A stretch of DNA of 64,000 nt from Methylobacter sp. (GTDB taxonomy: Bacteria; Pseudomonadota; Gammaproteobacteria; Methylococcales; Methylomonadaceae). The stretch lies in contig JAURYJ010000088.1 in the NCBI GenBank assembly GCA_030653985.1, positions 1 to 64,000 on the forward strand, written 5' to 3'. Position 1 is the first letter of the stretch; each line of letters starts with the position of its first letter. The notes beneath the pieces are model-generated. The model worked only from the letters and a program-made list of their open reading frames with translations, searched no databases and was not told the DNA's origin. Shown piece after piece: positions 15,968-26,475 of the stretch. Position numbers and translations under genes: made by a program.

Positions 15968-16813
15968 TCATTGCTGTGATCCCAGGGCATCGGCGATAAG
16001 CCGGATAAAATCATCCTCACTTTTAACGGTGGCGACATCATTCGCATCGATAGTATAGCCGTATTGATCAGCAATAGCCTGATAACGGGGCAGTCGGGAT
16101 TTGAATAATTCAGGAAAGACCCAGGAGACAAAATCATCCGGCGGCATATCATCCGTGGACGCGTAATTCTTAAGGCGCATGAATTCGGCAAGCTTTTCAT
16201 CAAGAAACGCTTCCCGATAATAAAGCGGCTTGGGATCGGATTTAGCGCGTTCAATAATGGTTTGCTCTAACGCCGGAGGTATTTTGATGTAAACAATCAG
16301 CGTGTTTTGTGCCAGCGTTTCCAGCACATCCGGACTATCCAACTCACTGACGCTGCCCCCGGCGTCATTGACAAAATGCTTATAACCGTAAATATCTTCA
16401 ACCTTACTGATAAAATCCGGCACATCATTCATCGCAGCAATTTCAGCCTGATGATGCAGCTTTTGGCGACGCTTGAATTCCTGCAAAGACAATCCGCCCA
16501 AATCGGCATTGCCGAGCTTGCCGAGAAAGCTGGAAACAGGAGCCAGATTATCGACGGTTATTTTATTACTGATATGAATGGAGTCGGAAAGCAATAACTC
16601 TCGCAGAAAAGGAACCCGCATAGCCTGACGTTTAATATTGTCCAGAATAGGCTCTTCCAGATATTTTGTGCCTATCCGGTAGTCACCGGAATAGTGGAAC
16701 CATTTGGCTTTGGGTAGTTTATTGGCCAGCGTGGTTTTACCCGCACCGGACATTGCCAGTAGGGTAATGCGTTTAGATTTCCAGTCCAGAAATTCCTGCG
16801 GACTCATTTTCAT
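15968..16813 (-). CDS. P-loop ATPase/kinase-like protein of unknown role
   Basis: The 281-residue protein has a Walker A motif near the N terminus (LLAMSGAGKTTLANKL) and, later, a hydrophobic strand ending in FVNDAGGS that may provide Walker B-like acidic residues. The overall layout suggests a nucleotide-kinase-like P-loop protein. AGGAAA lies 7 bases before the chosen ATG; a second ATG two codons on is also possible. It lies between a DUF6763 gene and metA, 15 bases downstream of the former, so it is probably in the same transcript. The function is unknown to me. Confidence 0.75.
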   Translation of the reverse strand: MKMSPQEFLDWKSKRITLLAMSGAGKTTLANKLPKAKWFHYSGDYRIGTKYLEEPILDNIKRQAMRVPFLRELLLSDSIHISNKITVDNLAPVSSFLGKLGNADLGGLSLQEFKRRQKLHHQAEIAAMNDVPDFISKVEDIYGYKHFVNDAGGSVSELDSPDVLETLAQNTLIVYIKIPPALEQTIIERAKSDPKPLYYREAFLDEKLAEFMRLKNYASTDDMPPDDFVSWVFPELFKSRLPRYQAIADQYGYTIDANDVATVKSEDDFIRLIADALGSQQ

Positions 16814-16828
16814 GTAATGGTTTCCTAA

Positions 16829-17128
16829 TTAATCCAGATAATCTTCGATGTCTACGTCTTCAGGATTTGGCTTGTGTTTGTCGGTATCGGTATAGCCCAG
16901 ATCATCGGTTTCAATGTCGTCAAAAGGCGCGCTCCAGTCTTCGGGATCCTCGATATAATCGAAAGTTGAGCTATACCAGCTGTCATGATCATATTCGCCG
17001 ATATCGCCGTTAAGGTATTGAACTTCGATAGAGTCATCGCTTTCTTCAATGGCGACGACCTTAAACTTCAGGTTGTTCTCTACATCCTTGTACCAACTAC
17101 CGATGATGGGGTCTGTTATTGTTGTCAT
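16829..17128 (-). CDS. Small acidic protein of the DUF6763 type
   Basis: The 99-residue protein is very acidic (DDIETDDLG, PNPEDVDIEDYLD at the end). Its compact N-terminal beta-rich part, with IGSWYKDVENNLKFKVVAIEE and YLNGDIGEYD, is typical of this small uncharacterised proteobacterial family. It has no signal peptide or membrane segment. It precedes the P-loop ATPase gene by 15 bases. The role is unknown. Confidence 0.75.
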   Translation of the reverse strand: MTTITDPIIGSWYKDVENNLKFKVVAIEESDDSIEVQYLNGDIGEYDHDSWYSSTFDYIEDPEDWSAPFDDIETDDLGYTDTDKHKPNPEDVDIEDYLD

Positions 17129-17413
17129 GATTATTCCTCAATGCTTAGCTAAAATATTTCGATCCAAAATATCTAAAGGTCAGTAATATTACTAGGAAGG
17201 CTAAATAAAACACAACGGTATTTTGCATGATTCGGGATAAATTCAGCCCAAAGCCTTTTATATTGAAGTTAACGTTAAAGCCTGTTACGACCTGTTGATT
17301 AGTCGTATTCGTGCACCATATTGGCCACTATGTTGCAAGAGTTCGGCGCGCTTGGATACCATCTGATACGAAAAACTGCCGGGCAAAACACCGACCCAAG
17401 CAGACACCTTGCT

Positions 17414-18280
17414 TCACCGTAGCCAATAATCCACTAATAACCCAAGGAATACGACTAGACCGAACCAGTTATTGTTCAAAAATGCCTTAAAACAAAGCGT
17501 TTTTTCCCGGTGAAAAATCAGTTTTTGCTGATAAGCCGACAAGCCTGCGGCTAGTAAAATACCGCCGTAATAAGGCCAGTTTGCGTCTATCATTTGCCCG
17601 ACGGTCATCAGCAAGCCGAGTATGATAAGCTGCAATCCGCCCATGATTTCCCGGTCATAAGCGCCAAACAGTATGGCGGTCGATTTAACGCCTATTTTCA
17701 AATCATCATCCTTATCGACCATCGCATACATGGTGTCATAAACCAAGGCCCATAATACCACGGCCAGATACATCACCCAGGCCACCGGTGGAATGCTGTT
17801 GGTCTGCGCGGAAAAAGCCATCGGCACCGCCCAGCCGAACGCGATACCTAAATAGGCTTGGGGCAACTGGGTATAACGCTTCATAAACGGATAGCTGGCG
17901 GCCAAAAATGCGGCGACAAACGACAACAGGATGGTGTAGCTATTCAGCAATAACACTAGGCCGAACGCGCACAAACACAACACCACAAAAACAATCAGCG
18001 CTTCCTTGGGCTTTACCTTGCCTGCGGCGATAGGCCGATGTTGGGTGCGCTGCACATGCGGATCGAAGTCGCGGTCGGCGTAATCGTTAATCACACAACC
18101 GGCGGCTCGCATCAATACGACGCCCAGACAAATGACGGTCAACACCAGCAAGTCCGGTTTGCCGTCACTGGCAACCCACAGCGCCCACAATGCCGGCCAC
18201 AATAAAATCAGGATGCCGATAGGCTTGTCAAAGCGCGCTAATATCCAATATTGCCTGAGTCTATCTATTGCTCTGTCCAT
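17414..18280 (-). CDS. ubiA: 4-hydroxybenzoate polyprenyltransferase
   Basis: The 288-residue inner-membrane enzyme attaches the polyprenyl tail to 4-hydroxybenzoate in ubiquinone synthesis. The two Asp-rich motifs that bind Mg-diphosphate are present: NDYADRDFD and [12 protein letters not shown]. About eight hydrophobic helices fill the rest. Length is typical (E. coli 290). It is divergent from the arsC-like gene with 82 bases between the two starts. In many gammaproteobacteria ubiC precedes ubiA; it is absent here. Confidence 0.95.
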   Translation of the reverse strand: MDRAIDRLRQYWILARFDKPIGILILLWPALWALWVASDGKPDLLVLTVICLGVVLMRAAGCVINDYADRDFDPHVQRTQHRPIAAGKVKPKEALIVFVVLCLCAFGLVLLLNSYTILLSFVAAFLAASYPFMKRYTQLPQAYLGIAFGWAVPMAFSAQTNSIPPVAWVMYLAVVLWALVYDTMYAMVDKDDDLKIGVKSTAILFGAYDREIMGGLQLIILGLLMTVGQMIDANWPYYGGILLAAGLSAYQQKLIFHREKTLCFKAFLNNNWFGLVVFLGLLVDYWLR

Positions 18281-18362
18281 AATTAGGGTTGTTGCCTTTT
18301 CAAGGCCTGTATTTTGTTAAAAATGCTATTATAGCTTTTTTATTTTAATGAGCGGGCGAACC

Positions 18363-19665
<1,303 letters not shown>

Positions 19666-19667
19666 CC

Positions 19668-20372
19668 ATGGCGCAGCAACTGCCTTTGCATTTTGAGTTC
19701 AGAGCGAATCAAACGTTTGAGGATTTTTTTCCCGGGGCCAATCAGGAAATCGTCACTCACTTACAACAGTGCGTTGCAGGCGTAGGTGAGCAGCAAATTT
19801 TCCTCTGGGGCAAATCGGGACTGGGCAAAAGCCACTTACTGCAAGCCTGTTGTCACCAAGCGCAGCGTCACAAGCTCAGCTCGTTCTATTTTGACTTAGC
19901 CCATGCACAATTGCCTGATCCGGCCATGCTGAGCGGACTGGATGACTATAATATCGTTTGTTTCGACAACATCGAAGCCATCGCCGACAACGCAGCCTGG
20001 GAGCGGGCTTTTTTTAATTTCTTTAATCAGCACCGTGATCGCGGCCACAAACTGATCGTATCGGCATCTTCCGCGCCCAATGCGATTGCTATCCAGTTAC
20101 CCGACCTTAAAACCCGTCTTAATTGGGGGCTGACCTTAAAAATACAGCCTTTAACCGATAGCGACCGGGTGGCGGCATTGATCTTTAAAGCCGATCACAT
20201 GGGCTTTGAAATCGCCCCGCAAGCCGGGCGTTTTCTGCTGACGCATTACCACAGAGATTTAAACTCTTTATGGGCTTTACTGGAAAAACTGGACAGGGCA
20301 TCATTGGCCGCCAAACGTAAATTAACCATTCCTTTTCTAAAACAGATTCTGGACGAAGACAGCCGTGATTAA
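19668..20372 (+). CDS. hda: DnaA regulatory inactivator Hda
   Basis: The 234-residue AAA+ protein is related to the DnaA ATPase domain. With the DNA-loaded sliding clamp it promotes hydrolysis of DnaA-ATP and prevents re-initiation. A clamp-binding N terminus (AQQLPLHFEF, a QL-x-LPL-type peptide) is followed by Walker A WGKSGLGKSHLLQA and a Walker B-like strand NIVCFDNIEAIA. A C-terminal lid follows. It starts 2 bases after the DUF2069 stop and overlaps panE by 8 bases. Confidence 0.95.
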   Translation: MAQQLPLHFEFRANQTFEDFFPGANQEIVTHLQQCVAGVGEQQIFLWGKSGLGKSHLLQACCHQAQRHKLSSFYFDLAHAQLPDPAMLSGLDDYNIVCFDNIEAIADNAAWERAFFNFFNQHRDRGHKLIVSASSAPNAIAIQLPDLKTRLNWGLTLKIQPLTDSDRVAALIFKADHMGFEIAPQAGRFLLTHYHRDLNSLWALLEKLDRASLAAKRKLTIPFLKQILDEDSRD

Positions 20373-21291
20373 AGTGCTGGTTATTGGAGCAGGCGCCATC
20401 GGCGCCTTTTACGGCGCGCTGCTGGCAAAGGCCGGTGCCGAGGTTTCGGTAGTTTGCCGCTCCGATTACGATCAGGTCAAGCAACACGGTTTTATCATCG
20501 ACAGTCGCTCGCTCGGCCGCTGGCATTTTACCCCGGCACAGGTGTTAAAAAACGCCGCCGATTTTGAAGGAACTGCAGACTATATTTTACTGTGCACCAA
20601 AGTCATTCCGGCTCTGGATAGGGTCGCGCTGCTACGCCCCGCGGTTGCTGAAAACACGGCAATAGTCTTTATCCAGAATGGCGTCGACATCGAACAGGAA
20701 CTGCTAACCGCCTTTCCCGACAATGAAGTCGTCAGCGGTCTGGCGTTTATTTGCTGCAACCGGGTCGGTCCCGGCCAGATCTTGCATTTGGCCTATGGCC
20801 GTCTGGCTTTAGGCAATCTGCCGAACGGCGTCAGCCCTAAAACCGCGCAGTTGTGCGAACTTTTCAGGCAATCCGGCATAGACGGTAACGCGACCGAAAA
20901 CATTGTTACCGGGCGCTGGCAAAAATGCGTCTGGAACGCGCCGTTCAACCCGCTATCGGTATTATCGGGAGGCTTGCCGACGCTGGATATCCTGCAAACC
21001 CAGGAGTCTTTGGTACGCAGCATCATGCAGGAGGTTTGCAACATCGCGGCGGCTTCGGGACATCCGTTGCCAGGCGATATTGTTAACATCAACATCGAAC
21101 ATACCTACGCGATGCCGCCTTACAAAACCAGCATGTTGCTGGATTATGAAAACGACCAGCCGATGGAAACCGAAGCCATCCTTGGCAATGCATTGCGCGC
21201 CGCGCAACGGCTAGGCGTAGCCGTCCCCCATCTGGAATCGGTCTATGCGTTGATGAAACTCAGAGAATTGAAGCTAAGGAATGAAAATTAA
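20365..21291 (+). CDS. panE: 2-dehydropantoate 2-reductase
   Basis: The 308-residue NADPH-dependent enzyme makes pantoate for coenzyme A synthesis. It has an N-terminal dinucleotide motif (VLVIGAGAIGAFYGALLA), the catalytic-lysine region GRWQKCVWNAPFNPLSVL and the substrate-binding YKTSMLLDYENDQPMETEAILGN-type C-terminal motif. The start is GTG at 20365, overlapping the hda stop, so translation is probably coupled. Confidence 0.93.
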   Translation: MIKVLVIGAGAIGAFYGALLAKAGAEVSVVCRSDYDQVKQHGFIIDSRSLGRWHFTPAQVLKNAADFEGTADYILLCTKVIPALDRVALLRPAVAENTAIVFIQNGVDIEQELLTAFPDNEVVSGLAFICCNRVGPGQILHLAYGRLALGNLPNGVSPKTAQLCELFRQSGIDGNATENIVTGRWQKCVWNAPFNPLSVLSGGLPTLDILQTQESLVRSIMQEVCNIAAASGHPLPGDIVNINIEHTYAMPPYKTSMLLDYENDQPMETEAILGNALRAAQRLGVAVPHLESVYALMKLRELKLRNEN

Positions 21292-21313
21292 ATAACGCAT
21301 GCCTTTGCGCAAT

Positions 21314-21333
21314 GGGCGACCGACCGGTCGCCC
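21314..21333. repeat. REP-like hairpin GGGCGACCG/CGGTCGCCC
   Basis: GGGCGACCGACCGGTCGCCC lies just after panE and before the convergent DUF3455 gene. It has no T-tract, so it is more likely a dispersed repeat or transcript-stabilising hairpin than a terminator. Confidence 0.6.
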
Positions 21334-21378
21334 CTATAATTTATCGCGTGTTCACATTATGCAGACTTCATTCTTAAG

Positions 21379-21879
21379 TTATTTCCCGTAAAAAATATAA
21401 TCTGCCGTATAAGCAACCCGCTTTTCACTGCCCAGATGATTAGCCGTACATCCCGACGAAGGCGGCAGACCGCCATGGGTATTGACCCGATTAATAAAGC
21501 TCACATCCGAAAACAAGCCGTCACCCTGATGCGAGACCACCTCGACCAGCAACCAGGAAATCGCCTTGCCCGCCGCCTTATCGATTTTGTTGACTACCCG
21601 ACCGACGACGCGACTGCCTTCTTTATATTCCCAGAGCGGCCCAGCGCTGTGATTGCCGACCAGCTTCCCTTCCTCATCGAATAACTTGGCATCGGGCGCC
21701 AGCATTGTCCAGGCATACTCGCCTTGATTCAGCGAACATTGATAAATCTGATCACCCTTAGCATGCACGGTCAACATAGGGCTATAGCCTTGCGGCACTT
21801 TAATCTGTTCGGGAATGACAGTCTCGGCATAAGCCGCGCCTTGTAACATCAGCGATAAAATAACGATCTTTTTAATCAT
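21379..21879 (-). CDS. Exported DUF3455 protein
   Basis: The product has 166 residues with a signal peptide (MIKKIVILSLMLQGAAYA). The mature part has the family pattern PEQIKVPQGY, YQCSLNQGEYAWTMLAPDAKLFDEEGKLVGNHSAGPLWEYKEGS (split here by family convention) and GGLPPSSGC near the end. DUF3455 proteins are exported and of unknown function. The ATG at 21879 is preferred over the GTG at 21891 because it gives a clean signal peptide and starts just after the SDR stop. It is probably cotranscribed with the SDR gene. Confidence 0.8.
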   Translation of the reverse strand: MIKKIVILSLMLQGAAYAETVIPEQIKVPQGYSPMLTVHAKGDQIYQCSLNQGEYAWTMLAPDAKLFDEEGKLVGNHSAGPLWEYKEGSRVVGRVVNKIDKAAGKAISWLLVEVVSHQGDGLFSDVSFINRVNTHGGLPPSSGCTANHLGSEKRVAYTADYIFYGK

Positions 21880-21884
21880 AGCGT

Positions 21885-22580
21885 TCACCACGGCATTGGC
21901 GTTCCGTCATACTTGACGAAACTGCCTGATTGATCCAATGAAAAGTTCTCTATCAAAGCGCGCATTCCGCTAACGCTTTCCTCGGCATTAATTAAGCCAT
22001 TAGGCCCGCCCATATCGGTTTTAACCCAGCCTGGATGAAAAATCAGCACACCGACAGACTGATCTTTAAGCTCTATCGCCAGGCTCTTCATCGCCGCATT
22101 CAACGCCGCCTTGCTGGAACGATACAAAATACTGCCGCCACCGATATTATCGGCAATACTGCCCATCAGACTGCTGATATTAACCACCAGTTTTTTATCG
22201 CTATGCTTAATTTGTCCTAAAAACGCTGCGGCCATTTTTACCGGGGCCTGGGTATTCACCACCAAAGACTTGATCCATGCCTGATAATCAAGCTGACCAA
22301 AGCCGTCGCTCTGCTTGTCCCCATAGATACCCGCGTTGTTAATCAATACATCGATACCGCAGTCTGATAATTTTCGCGACAGCGCATCAATTTGTTCAAA
22401 TTTTGAAACATCCAGCTGTTCCAGCTGAATGTTAGAGTGACAACTGGCAAGATTATTTAAATCGAACGCGTCATCCGGGTTACGCGAACAGGCGATAACA
22501 TGCCAGCCGTCCGTCGCATATTGGCGGCAAAACTCCAAACCCAAACCGCGATTAGCGCCGGTAATTAACACTGTAGCCAT
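21885..22580 (-). CDS. Short-chain dehydrogenase/reductase
   Basis: The 231-residue Rossmann enzyme has the NAD(P) motif TGANRGLGLEF, NNAGIYG, the catalytic Ser in VNISSLMGS and the Tyr-x3-Lys pair (YRSSKAALN). The sequence resembles the C-factor-type SDRs. The substrate is unknown. It lies downstream of the sodB terminator and upstream of the DUF3455 gene on the same strand. Confidence 0.9.
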   Translation of the reverse strand: MATVLITGANRGLGLEFCRQYATDGWHVIACSRNPDDAFDLNNLASCHSNIQLEQLDVSKFEQIDALSRKLSDCGIDVLINNAGIYGDKQSDGFGQLDYQAWIKSLVVNTQAPVKMAAAFLGQIKHSDKKLVVNISSLMGSIADNIGGGSILYRSSKAALNAAMKSLAIELKDQSVGVLIFHPGWVKTDMGGPNGLINAEESVSGMRALIENFSLDQSGSFVKYDGTPMPW

Positions 22581-22594
22581 TTTATTTCTCCCAT

Positions 22595-22627
22595 AAAAAA
22601 ACCTTCTGCATCGGCCGATGCAGAAGG
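22595..22627 (-). terminator. Intrinsic terminator downstream of sodB
   Basis: A perfect 26-base palindrome (CCTTCTGCATCGG and its reverse complement, 22602-22627) is followed on the minus strand by seven T (22595-22601). It separates sodB from the SDR gene. Confidence 0.88.
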
Positions 22628-22640
22628 CTTCATATTACTT

Positions 22641-22720
22641 CAAAATCAAGCTGAAAAGTTTTTTCGGTCGTTGGATTAGGCGAAGCCGTAACCCAACAAA
22701 ATTAAGCCGAAAAGTTTTTT
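22641..22720. repeat. Palindrome flanked by a 24-base direct repeat at the sodB 3' end
   Basis: A palindromic core (GTTGGATTAGGCG...CGTAACCCAAC type, 22670-22697) is flanked by CAAAAT(C/T)AAGC(T/C)GAAAAGTTTTTT at 22641-22664 and 22697-22720. The right copy encodes the last residues and stop of SodB (KNFSA). The left copy would encode the same residues. Confidence 0.8.
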
Positions 22721-23283
22721 GCAGCAAAATCCCAGTTAACTAATGCCCAAAATGCTTCCAGATAGGCTGGACGTGCATTGCGATAGTCGATGTAATAAGC
22801 ATGCTCCCAAACATCGCAAGTCAACAAAGGCGTTTGGCCTGTCGTTAACGGACAACCTGCATTGCTGGTGCTAACCAACGCTAAACTACCGTCGGCATTT
22901 TTTACCAACCAAGCCCAGCCTGAACCGAATGTGGTGACTGCGCATTTAGTAAATTCTTCTTTGAATTTTGCAAATGAACCGAAAGTTTCGTTGATCGCAT
23001 CGGCTAAAGCGCCAGTAGGTTCGCCGCCCGCTTTAGGTGCCAAACTGTTCCAGTAGAAAGTGTGATTCCAGACTTGCGCCGCGTTATTGAAAATACCGCC
23101 GGAAGATTTTTTGATAATGTCTTCTAATGATAAACTTTCAAATTCAGTTCCCGGAACCAGATTATTCAGGTTTGTTACATAAGTTTGATGATGTTTACCA
23201 TAATGAAATTCTAAAGTTTCTTCAGAAATATGGGGTGTTAATGCGTCTTTAGCATAAGGTAAAGCAGGAAGTTCAAAAGCCAT
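22702..23283 (-). CDS. sodB: Superoxide dismutase, Fe type
   Basis: The 193-residue cytoplasmic enzyme dismutates superoxide. Metal ligands are visible as His in [13 protein letters not shown] (first), His in [11 protein letters not shown] (second), and Asp and His in [13 protein letters not shown]. The segment FGSGWAWLV and a Gly/Gln pattern suggest the iron form, though metal use cannot be read with certainty. AGGAG precedes the ATG. A hairpin terminator follows at 22595-22627. Its 3' end is duplicated around a palindromic repeat. Confidence 0.95.
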   Translation of the reverse strand: MAFELPALPYAKDALTPHISEETLEFHYGKHHQTYVTNLNNLVPGTEFESLSLEDIIKKSSGGIFNNAAQVWNHTFYWNSLAPKAGGEPTGALADAINETFGSFAKFKEEFTKCAVTTFGSGWAWLVKNADGSLALVSTSNAGCPLTTGQTPLLTCDVWEHAYYIDYRNARPAYLEAFWALVNWDFAAKNFSA

Positions 23284-23609
23284 GAGATTCTCCTAAATTA
23301 AAGTTGTTGTAAGGTGTTACGTACAAACAGCTGGCACAAAAACAAATACCCAGTGTTTTAATAAACAATTACTTTAGCACTGCTAGCCGATTAAATAAAG
23401 CAAAGCACCCGTAAAAAGGTGTCAAACCGTTAAAATTACTTGTGAATAATGTCCAAAAACCAACGGAAATTAAAAAGATAGCTAACGTTTTAATTATAAG
23501 CCATTAAACTGATAGCAGGTTCCCCCTGATAAGTAACAGCGCTTATTGATTGAACCCGTTAAACGCCCTATCCTACAGACACGCGCACAACACCAGCCGG
23601 TTTTTTACC
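23284..23609. other. Intergenic region between divergent sodB and BLUF-PsiE genes
   Basis: These 326 bases are AT-rich and hold no credible gene. They must contain the promoters of two divergent genes, but I could not assign -10/-35 elements with confidence. Confidence 0.5.
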
Positions 23610-24479
23610 ATGATTAGACTAACTTACGCCAGCACCGCAATCAAAGATTTTAGCCCTGAAAATCTATTGGAGCTGTTAAAAACCTGCAGAACATATAATG
23701 GTGCCAACAATATAACCGGGATACTGCTTTATTCGCAGGGCACTTTTTTTCAGGTATTGGAAGGCGACGAGATAGTCGTTAACAATACATTTGAAAGCAT
23801 AAAAAAAGATAAGCGTCACAAGGACGTAACCTTGATTGATAAACTTCCGATAACGGAACGCGAATTTCCCTACTGGAGTATGGGCTTTGAAAAGCTCGAA
23901 AGCAAAGAACTGACCGAAATGGACGGCTTGAATCATTTTTTTGAAAAGAATTTTACGCCCGCCGGTTTTGCCTCCCACAAGCACATTATTGGCCCGTTAT
24001 TAGCTCATCTGCGCAGCAAACTGGTCAAACAGGTCACTGTGGAAAGTCACGAAGAACTACCTATGCAGCACGAAGACCCGTTCATACAAGTCCTGCACCG
24101 CACCATACGCTTGGGCGTCAAGTTTCTTGCCTTACTGATGGTCATAGTCATTTTATTTGGCATTATGGATGTTGTTTATGTGATTTTTGACAAAATAAGC
24201 CAACCGCCGTTTATGCTGCTGAGCATTAATGACATGTTGGAAACGTTTGGGGCTTTTTTGGCGGTGTTAATCGCCATTGAAATTTTCCTGAACATTACCT
24301 TGTATATCAGAAGCGATGTAATTCCGGTGAAACTGGTGGTGGCGACCGCGCTAATGGCCATCTCCAGGAAAGTTATCGTGTTTGATTACAAAAAATTACC
24401 GGCAGAATATGTCAGTGCATCGGCTTTAGTTTTGGTAGCGCTGGGCATTACCTATTGGCTCATTCAAAAGAAAGAATAA
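23610..24479 (+). CDS. BLUF-domain blue-light receptor fused to a PsiE-like membrane domain
   Basis: The 289-residue protein has an N-terminal BLUF domain (residues 1-95) with all the photocycle residues: Tyr6, Asn34, Gln48 in FFQVLEG, and Trp89 and Met91 in YWSMGF. A linker of about 60 residues leads to four membrane helices (about 171-193, 208-232, 238-255 and 268-284). Their pattern, including ETFGAFLAVLIAIEIF and ARKVIV-like ISRKVIVFD, matches the phosphate-starvation-inducible PsiE family. FAD in the BLUF domain should sense blue light; the membrane part would be the output, of unknown activity. The ATG at 23610 is where the BLUF fold starts. Domain calls are from motif recognition. Confidence 0.88.
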   Translation: MIRLTYASTAIKDFSPENLLELLKTCRTYNGANNITGILLYSQGTFFQVLEGDEIVVNNTFESIKKDKRHKDVTLIDKLPITEREFPYWSMGFEKLESKELTEMDGLNHFFEKNFTPAGFASHKHIIGPLLAHLRSKLVKQVTVESHEELPMQHEDPFIQVLHRTIRLGVKFLALLMVIVILFGIMDVVYVIFDKISQPPFMLLSINDMLETFGAFLAVLIAIEIFLNITLYIRSDVIPVKLVVATALMAISRKVIVFDYKKLPAEYVSASALVLVALGITYWLIQKKE

Positions 24480-24516
24480 AGCCCTCGCCAATGCATTAAT
24501 TCAGCCGCTAAACCTC

Positions 24517-25041
24517 ATGACCAAACCACTATTATTCTGTTTCGACCCCATCGCAGATTTAAACGTCGAGCTATTGATTCTGGGCAGCATGCCTGGACAG
24601 GAATCTTTAACGGCAAACCAGTACTACGCGAATCACCGTAACGCTTTCTGGAAAATCATGGCTGAAATACTCGGGTTTGATCCCGGCGTTTCCTACGAGA
24701 CTCGGCTACAAGCACTCAAGACAGGCCGTATCGCACTCTGGGATGTGTTGCAGTCGTGTACCCGAGTCGGCAGCTTAGACGCAAGGATAGACGCCAACTC
24801 CATCACTGCAAATGACTTTCAAGGCTTCTTTCGTCGCCATAAAAAGATCCGTGCGGTATTCTTCAACGGAGCAAAGGCAGAGTCGGTATACCGGCAACAT
24901 GTCTTGCCTAGCGTCAGTAGCGTTGCTGTCAGCTATAGTCGCCTGCCCTCGACCAGCCCGGCTCATGCCTCGCTTTCCTACGAACAAAAACTTCAGCTAT
25001 GGCAGGCAGCGCTAAGACCCGAATGCAGCGCTGCACGTTAA
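24517..25041 (+). CDS. DNA-deoxyinosine glycosylase (uracil-DNA glycosylase superfamily)
   Basis: The 174-residue protein has the superfamily motif LILGSMPGQESL followed by YYANHRNAFWKIMAEIL, as in hypoxanthine-DNA glycosylases related to Mug. The second motif is LPSTSPAHA near the C terminus. The likely role is removal of deaminated bases, particularly deoxyinosine, from DNA in base excision repair. It lies 37 bases after the BLUF gene and might share its transcript. Confidence 0.87.
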   Translation: MTKPLLFCFDPIADLNVELLILGSMPGQESLTANQYYANHRNAFWKIMAEILGFDPGVSYETRLQALKTGRIALWDVLQSCTRVGSLDARIDANSITANDFQGFFRRHKKIRAVFFNGAKAESVYRQHVLPSVSSVAVSYSRLPSTSPAHASLSYEQKLQLWQAALRPECSAAR

Positions 25042-25075
25042 AAATGCGGCACGACATCGGGTTAAAACAGCTTGG

Positions 25076-25966
25076 CTACGTCGTATGACCTTTTTCGGCC
25101 AATAACTGACTGATCCTGTTTTCTGCCTGATGCAGATAAGCTTTCCCGAACAGATTCAGGTGGTTGAGTATGTGATATAAGTTGTACAGGTTTTTCCGGC
25201 TGGCATAGCCTGGATCTAGCGGATAAACAGCTTGATAAGCCTGATAAAATGCCGGACTGAAGCCGCCGAACAACTCGGTCATCGCCACATCCGTTTCCCG
25301 GTCGCCAAAGTAACAGGCCGGATCGTAAATAACCGGATTGCCCCGTTCGTCTGCCGCGACATTACCGCCCCATAAATCGCCATGCACTAAAGCCGGTTGC
25401 GGCTGATAGCCGGAGAAAAATGGTTTTAAAACGCTACAGAGTTTTTCGCCCAATGTTTGCAAGCGGCCGCCATAACCTTGGTCGGCGGCCAACGCCAATT
25501 GACGCCCCAAGCGTTGCTCCTGCCAGAAGCTAAGCCAGTCGTCGTAATGACCGTTGACTTGCGGAGTCGTACCGATGGTATTGTCGCGGTGCCAACCGAA
25601 ATAGGCCTGTTTTTGCCGATGCAGCTGCGCCAGTTGTTGTCCCAGCAACTGTTCGGAACGGCTATTGAGCTTATTTAAGGCGATAGACTCCAACACTAAA
25701 AAAGCATAATCAGACGTTTGTCCGCAAACAATAAATTTCGGTACGCGGATAGTCCGAGTTTGTGCCAGCGCTTGCAGCCCTTCGGCTTCGGCCTCAAACA
25801 TCGGTAGTCGATCTGGCGTATTCAGCTTGACAAAAAAACGGCGGTTTGCCGCCTGTAAGCGGTAAGCCGCATTCATATCGCCACCGGTCAGCGGTTTGGC
25901 ATTTTGCAACTCAAAAGGCTGTCCGGTCGCCGATTCAATCTGTTGCACAATAGCCTGCCAATGCAT
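25076..25966 (-). CDS. Fructosamine kinase family protein
   Basis: The 296-residue protein has the aminoglycoside-phosphotransferase-like fold. It shows GGDMNAAYRL (nucleotide loop), FFVKLN (Lys), catalytic loop LVHGDLWGGNVA and metal-binding IYDPACYFGDRETDVAMTELFGGF, a set diagnostic of fructosamine-3-kinase-type proteins. The likely role is phosphorylation of glycated amines for deglycation. The start overlaps the stop of the preceding metallopeptidase-like gene. Confidence 0.92.
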   Translation of the reverse strand: MHWQAIVQQIESATGQPFELQNAKPLTGGDMNAAYRLQAANRRFFVKLNTPDRLPMFEAEAEGLQALAQTRTIRVPKFIVCGQTSDYAFLVLESIALNKLNSRSEQLLGQQLAQLHRQKQAYFGWHRDNTIGTTPQVNGHYDDWLSFWQEQRLGRQLALAADQGYGGRLQTLGEKLCSVLKPFFSGYQPQPALVHGDLWGGNVAADERGNPVIYDPACYFGDRETDVAMTELFGGFSPAFYQAYQAVYPLDPGYASRKNLYNLYHILNHLNLFGKAYLHQAENRISQLLAEKGHTT

Positions 25967-26469
25967 CAGTAGAGCTTACCCATTAAATCCATATGCGTCA
26001 GATACAGCCGCATATCCAGCTCGAACCGGTGATAACACGGTTCCATGTGTTGACACAGTTGATAAAACGCCTTGTTATGCTCCTTTTCCTTTAAATGCGC
26101 CAGCTCATGCACGACGATCATCCTTAAAAATTCCAGCGGCACCTGTTTAAACAACGAGGCCACCCGGATTTCATTTTTTGCCTTGTGTTTGCCGCCCTGC
26201 ACCCTCGAAATAAAGGTATGCAAGCCTAAGGCATGATGAAGATCTTTAATCTTGTCGTCATAAATCACCTTGCTCAGCGGCTGGGATTGTTTCAGCGAAG
26301 CATTTTTTATATCGACCGCATAACTATAAAGCGCCTTATCGGTTCTGACCGTATGGGCGAGCGGATATTTTTTCAACAGCGTCTCGCCCAGCTTGTCGTT
26401 ACTGATCAGCTGGCGTACTTGGCTGGTTACGTTGTCGGGATAGCCGATTAAATATTTTAATTCCTGCAT
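25966..26469 (-). CDS. YgjP-like M48-type metallopeptidase domain protein
   Basis: The 167-residue protein carries the zinc motif HELAHLKEKEHNKAFYQL (HExxH with a downstream His), typical of the DUF45/YgjP family. It has no signal peptide, so it is cytoplasmic. Its protease activity is unproven for most family members. It is coupled to the fructosamine kinase gene (TGATG). Confidence 0.87.
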   Translation of the reverse strand: MQELKYLIGYPDNVTSQVRQLISNDKLGETLLKKYPLAHTVRTDKALYSYAVDIKNASLKQSQPLSKVIYDDKIKDLHHALGLHTFISRVQGGKHKAKNEIRVASLFKQVPLEFLRMIVVHELAHLKEKEHNKAFYQLCQHMEPCYHRFELDMRLYLTHMDLMGKLY

Positions 26470-26475
26470 GACGGC

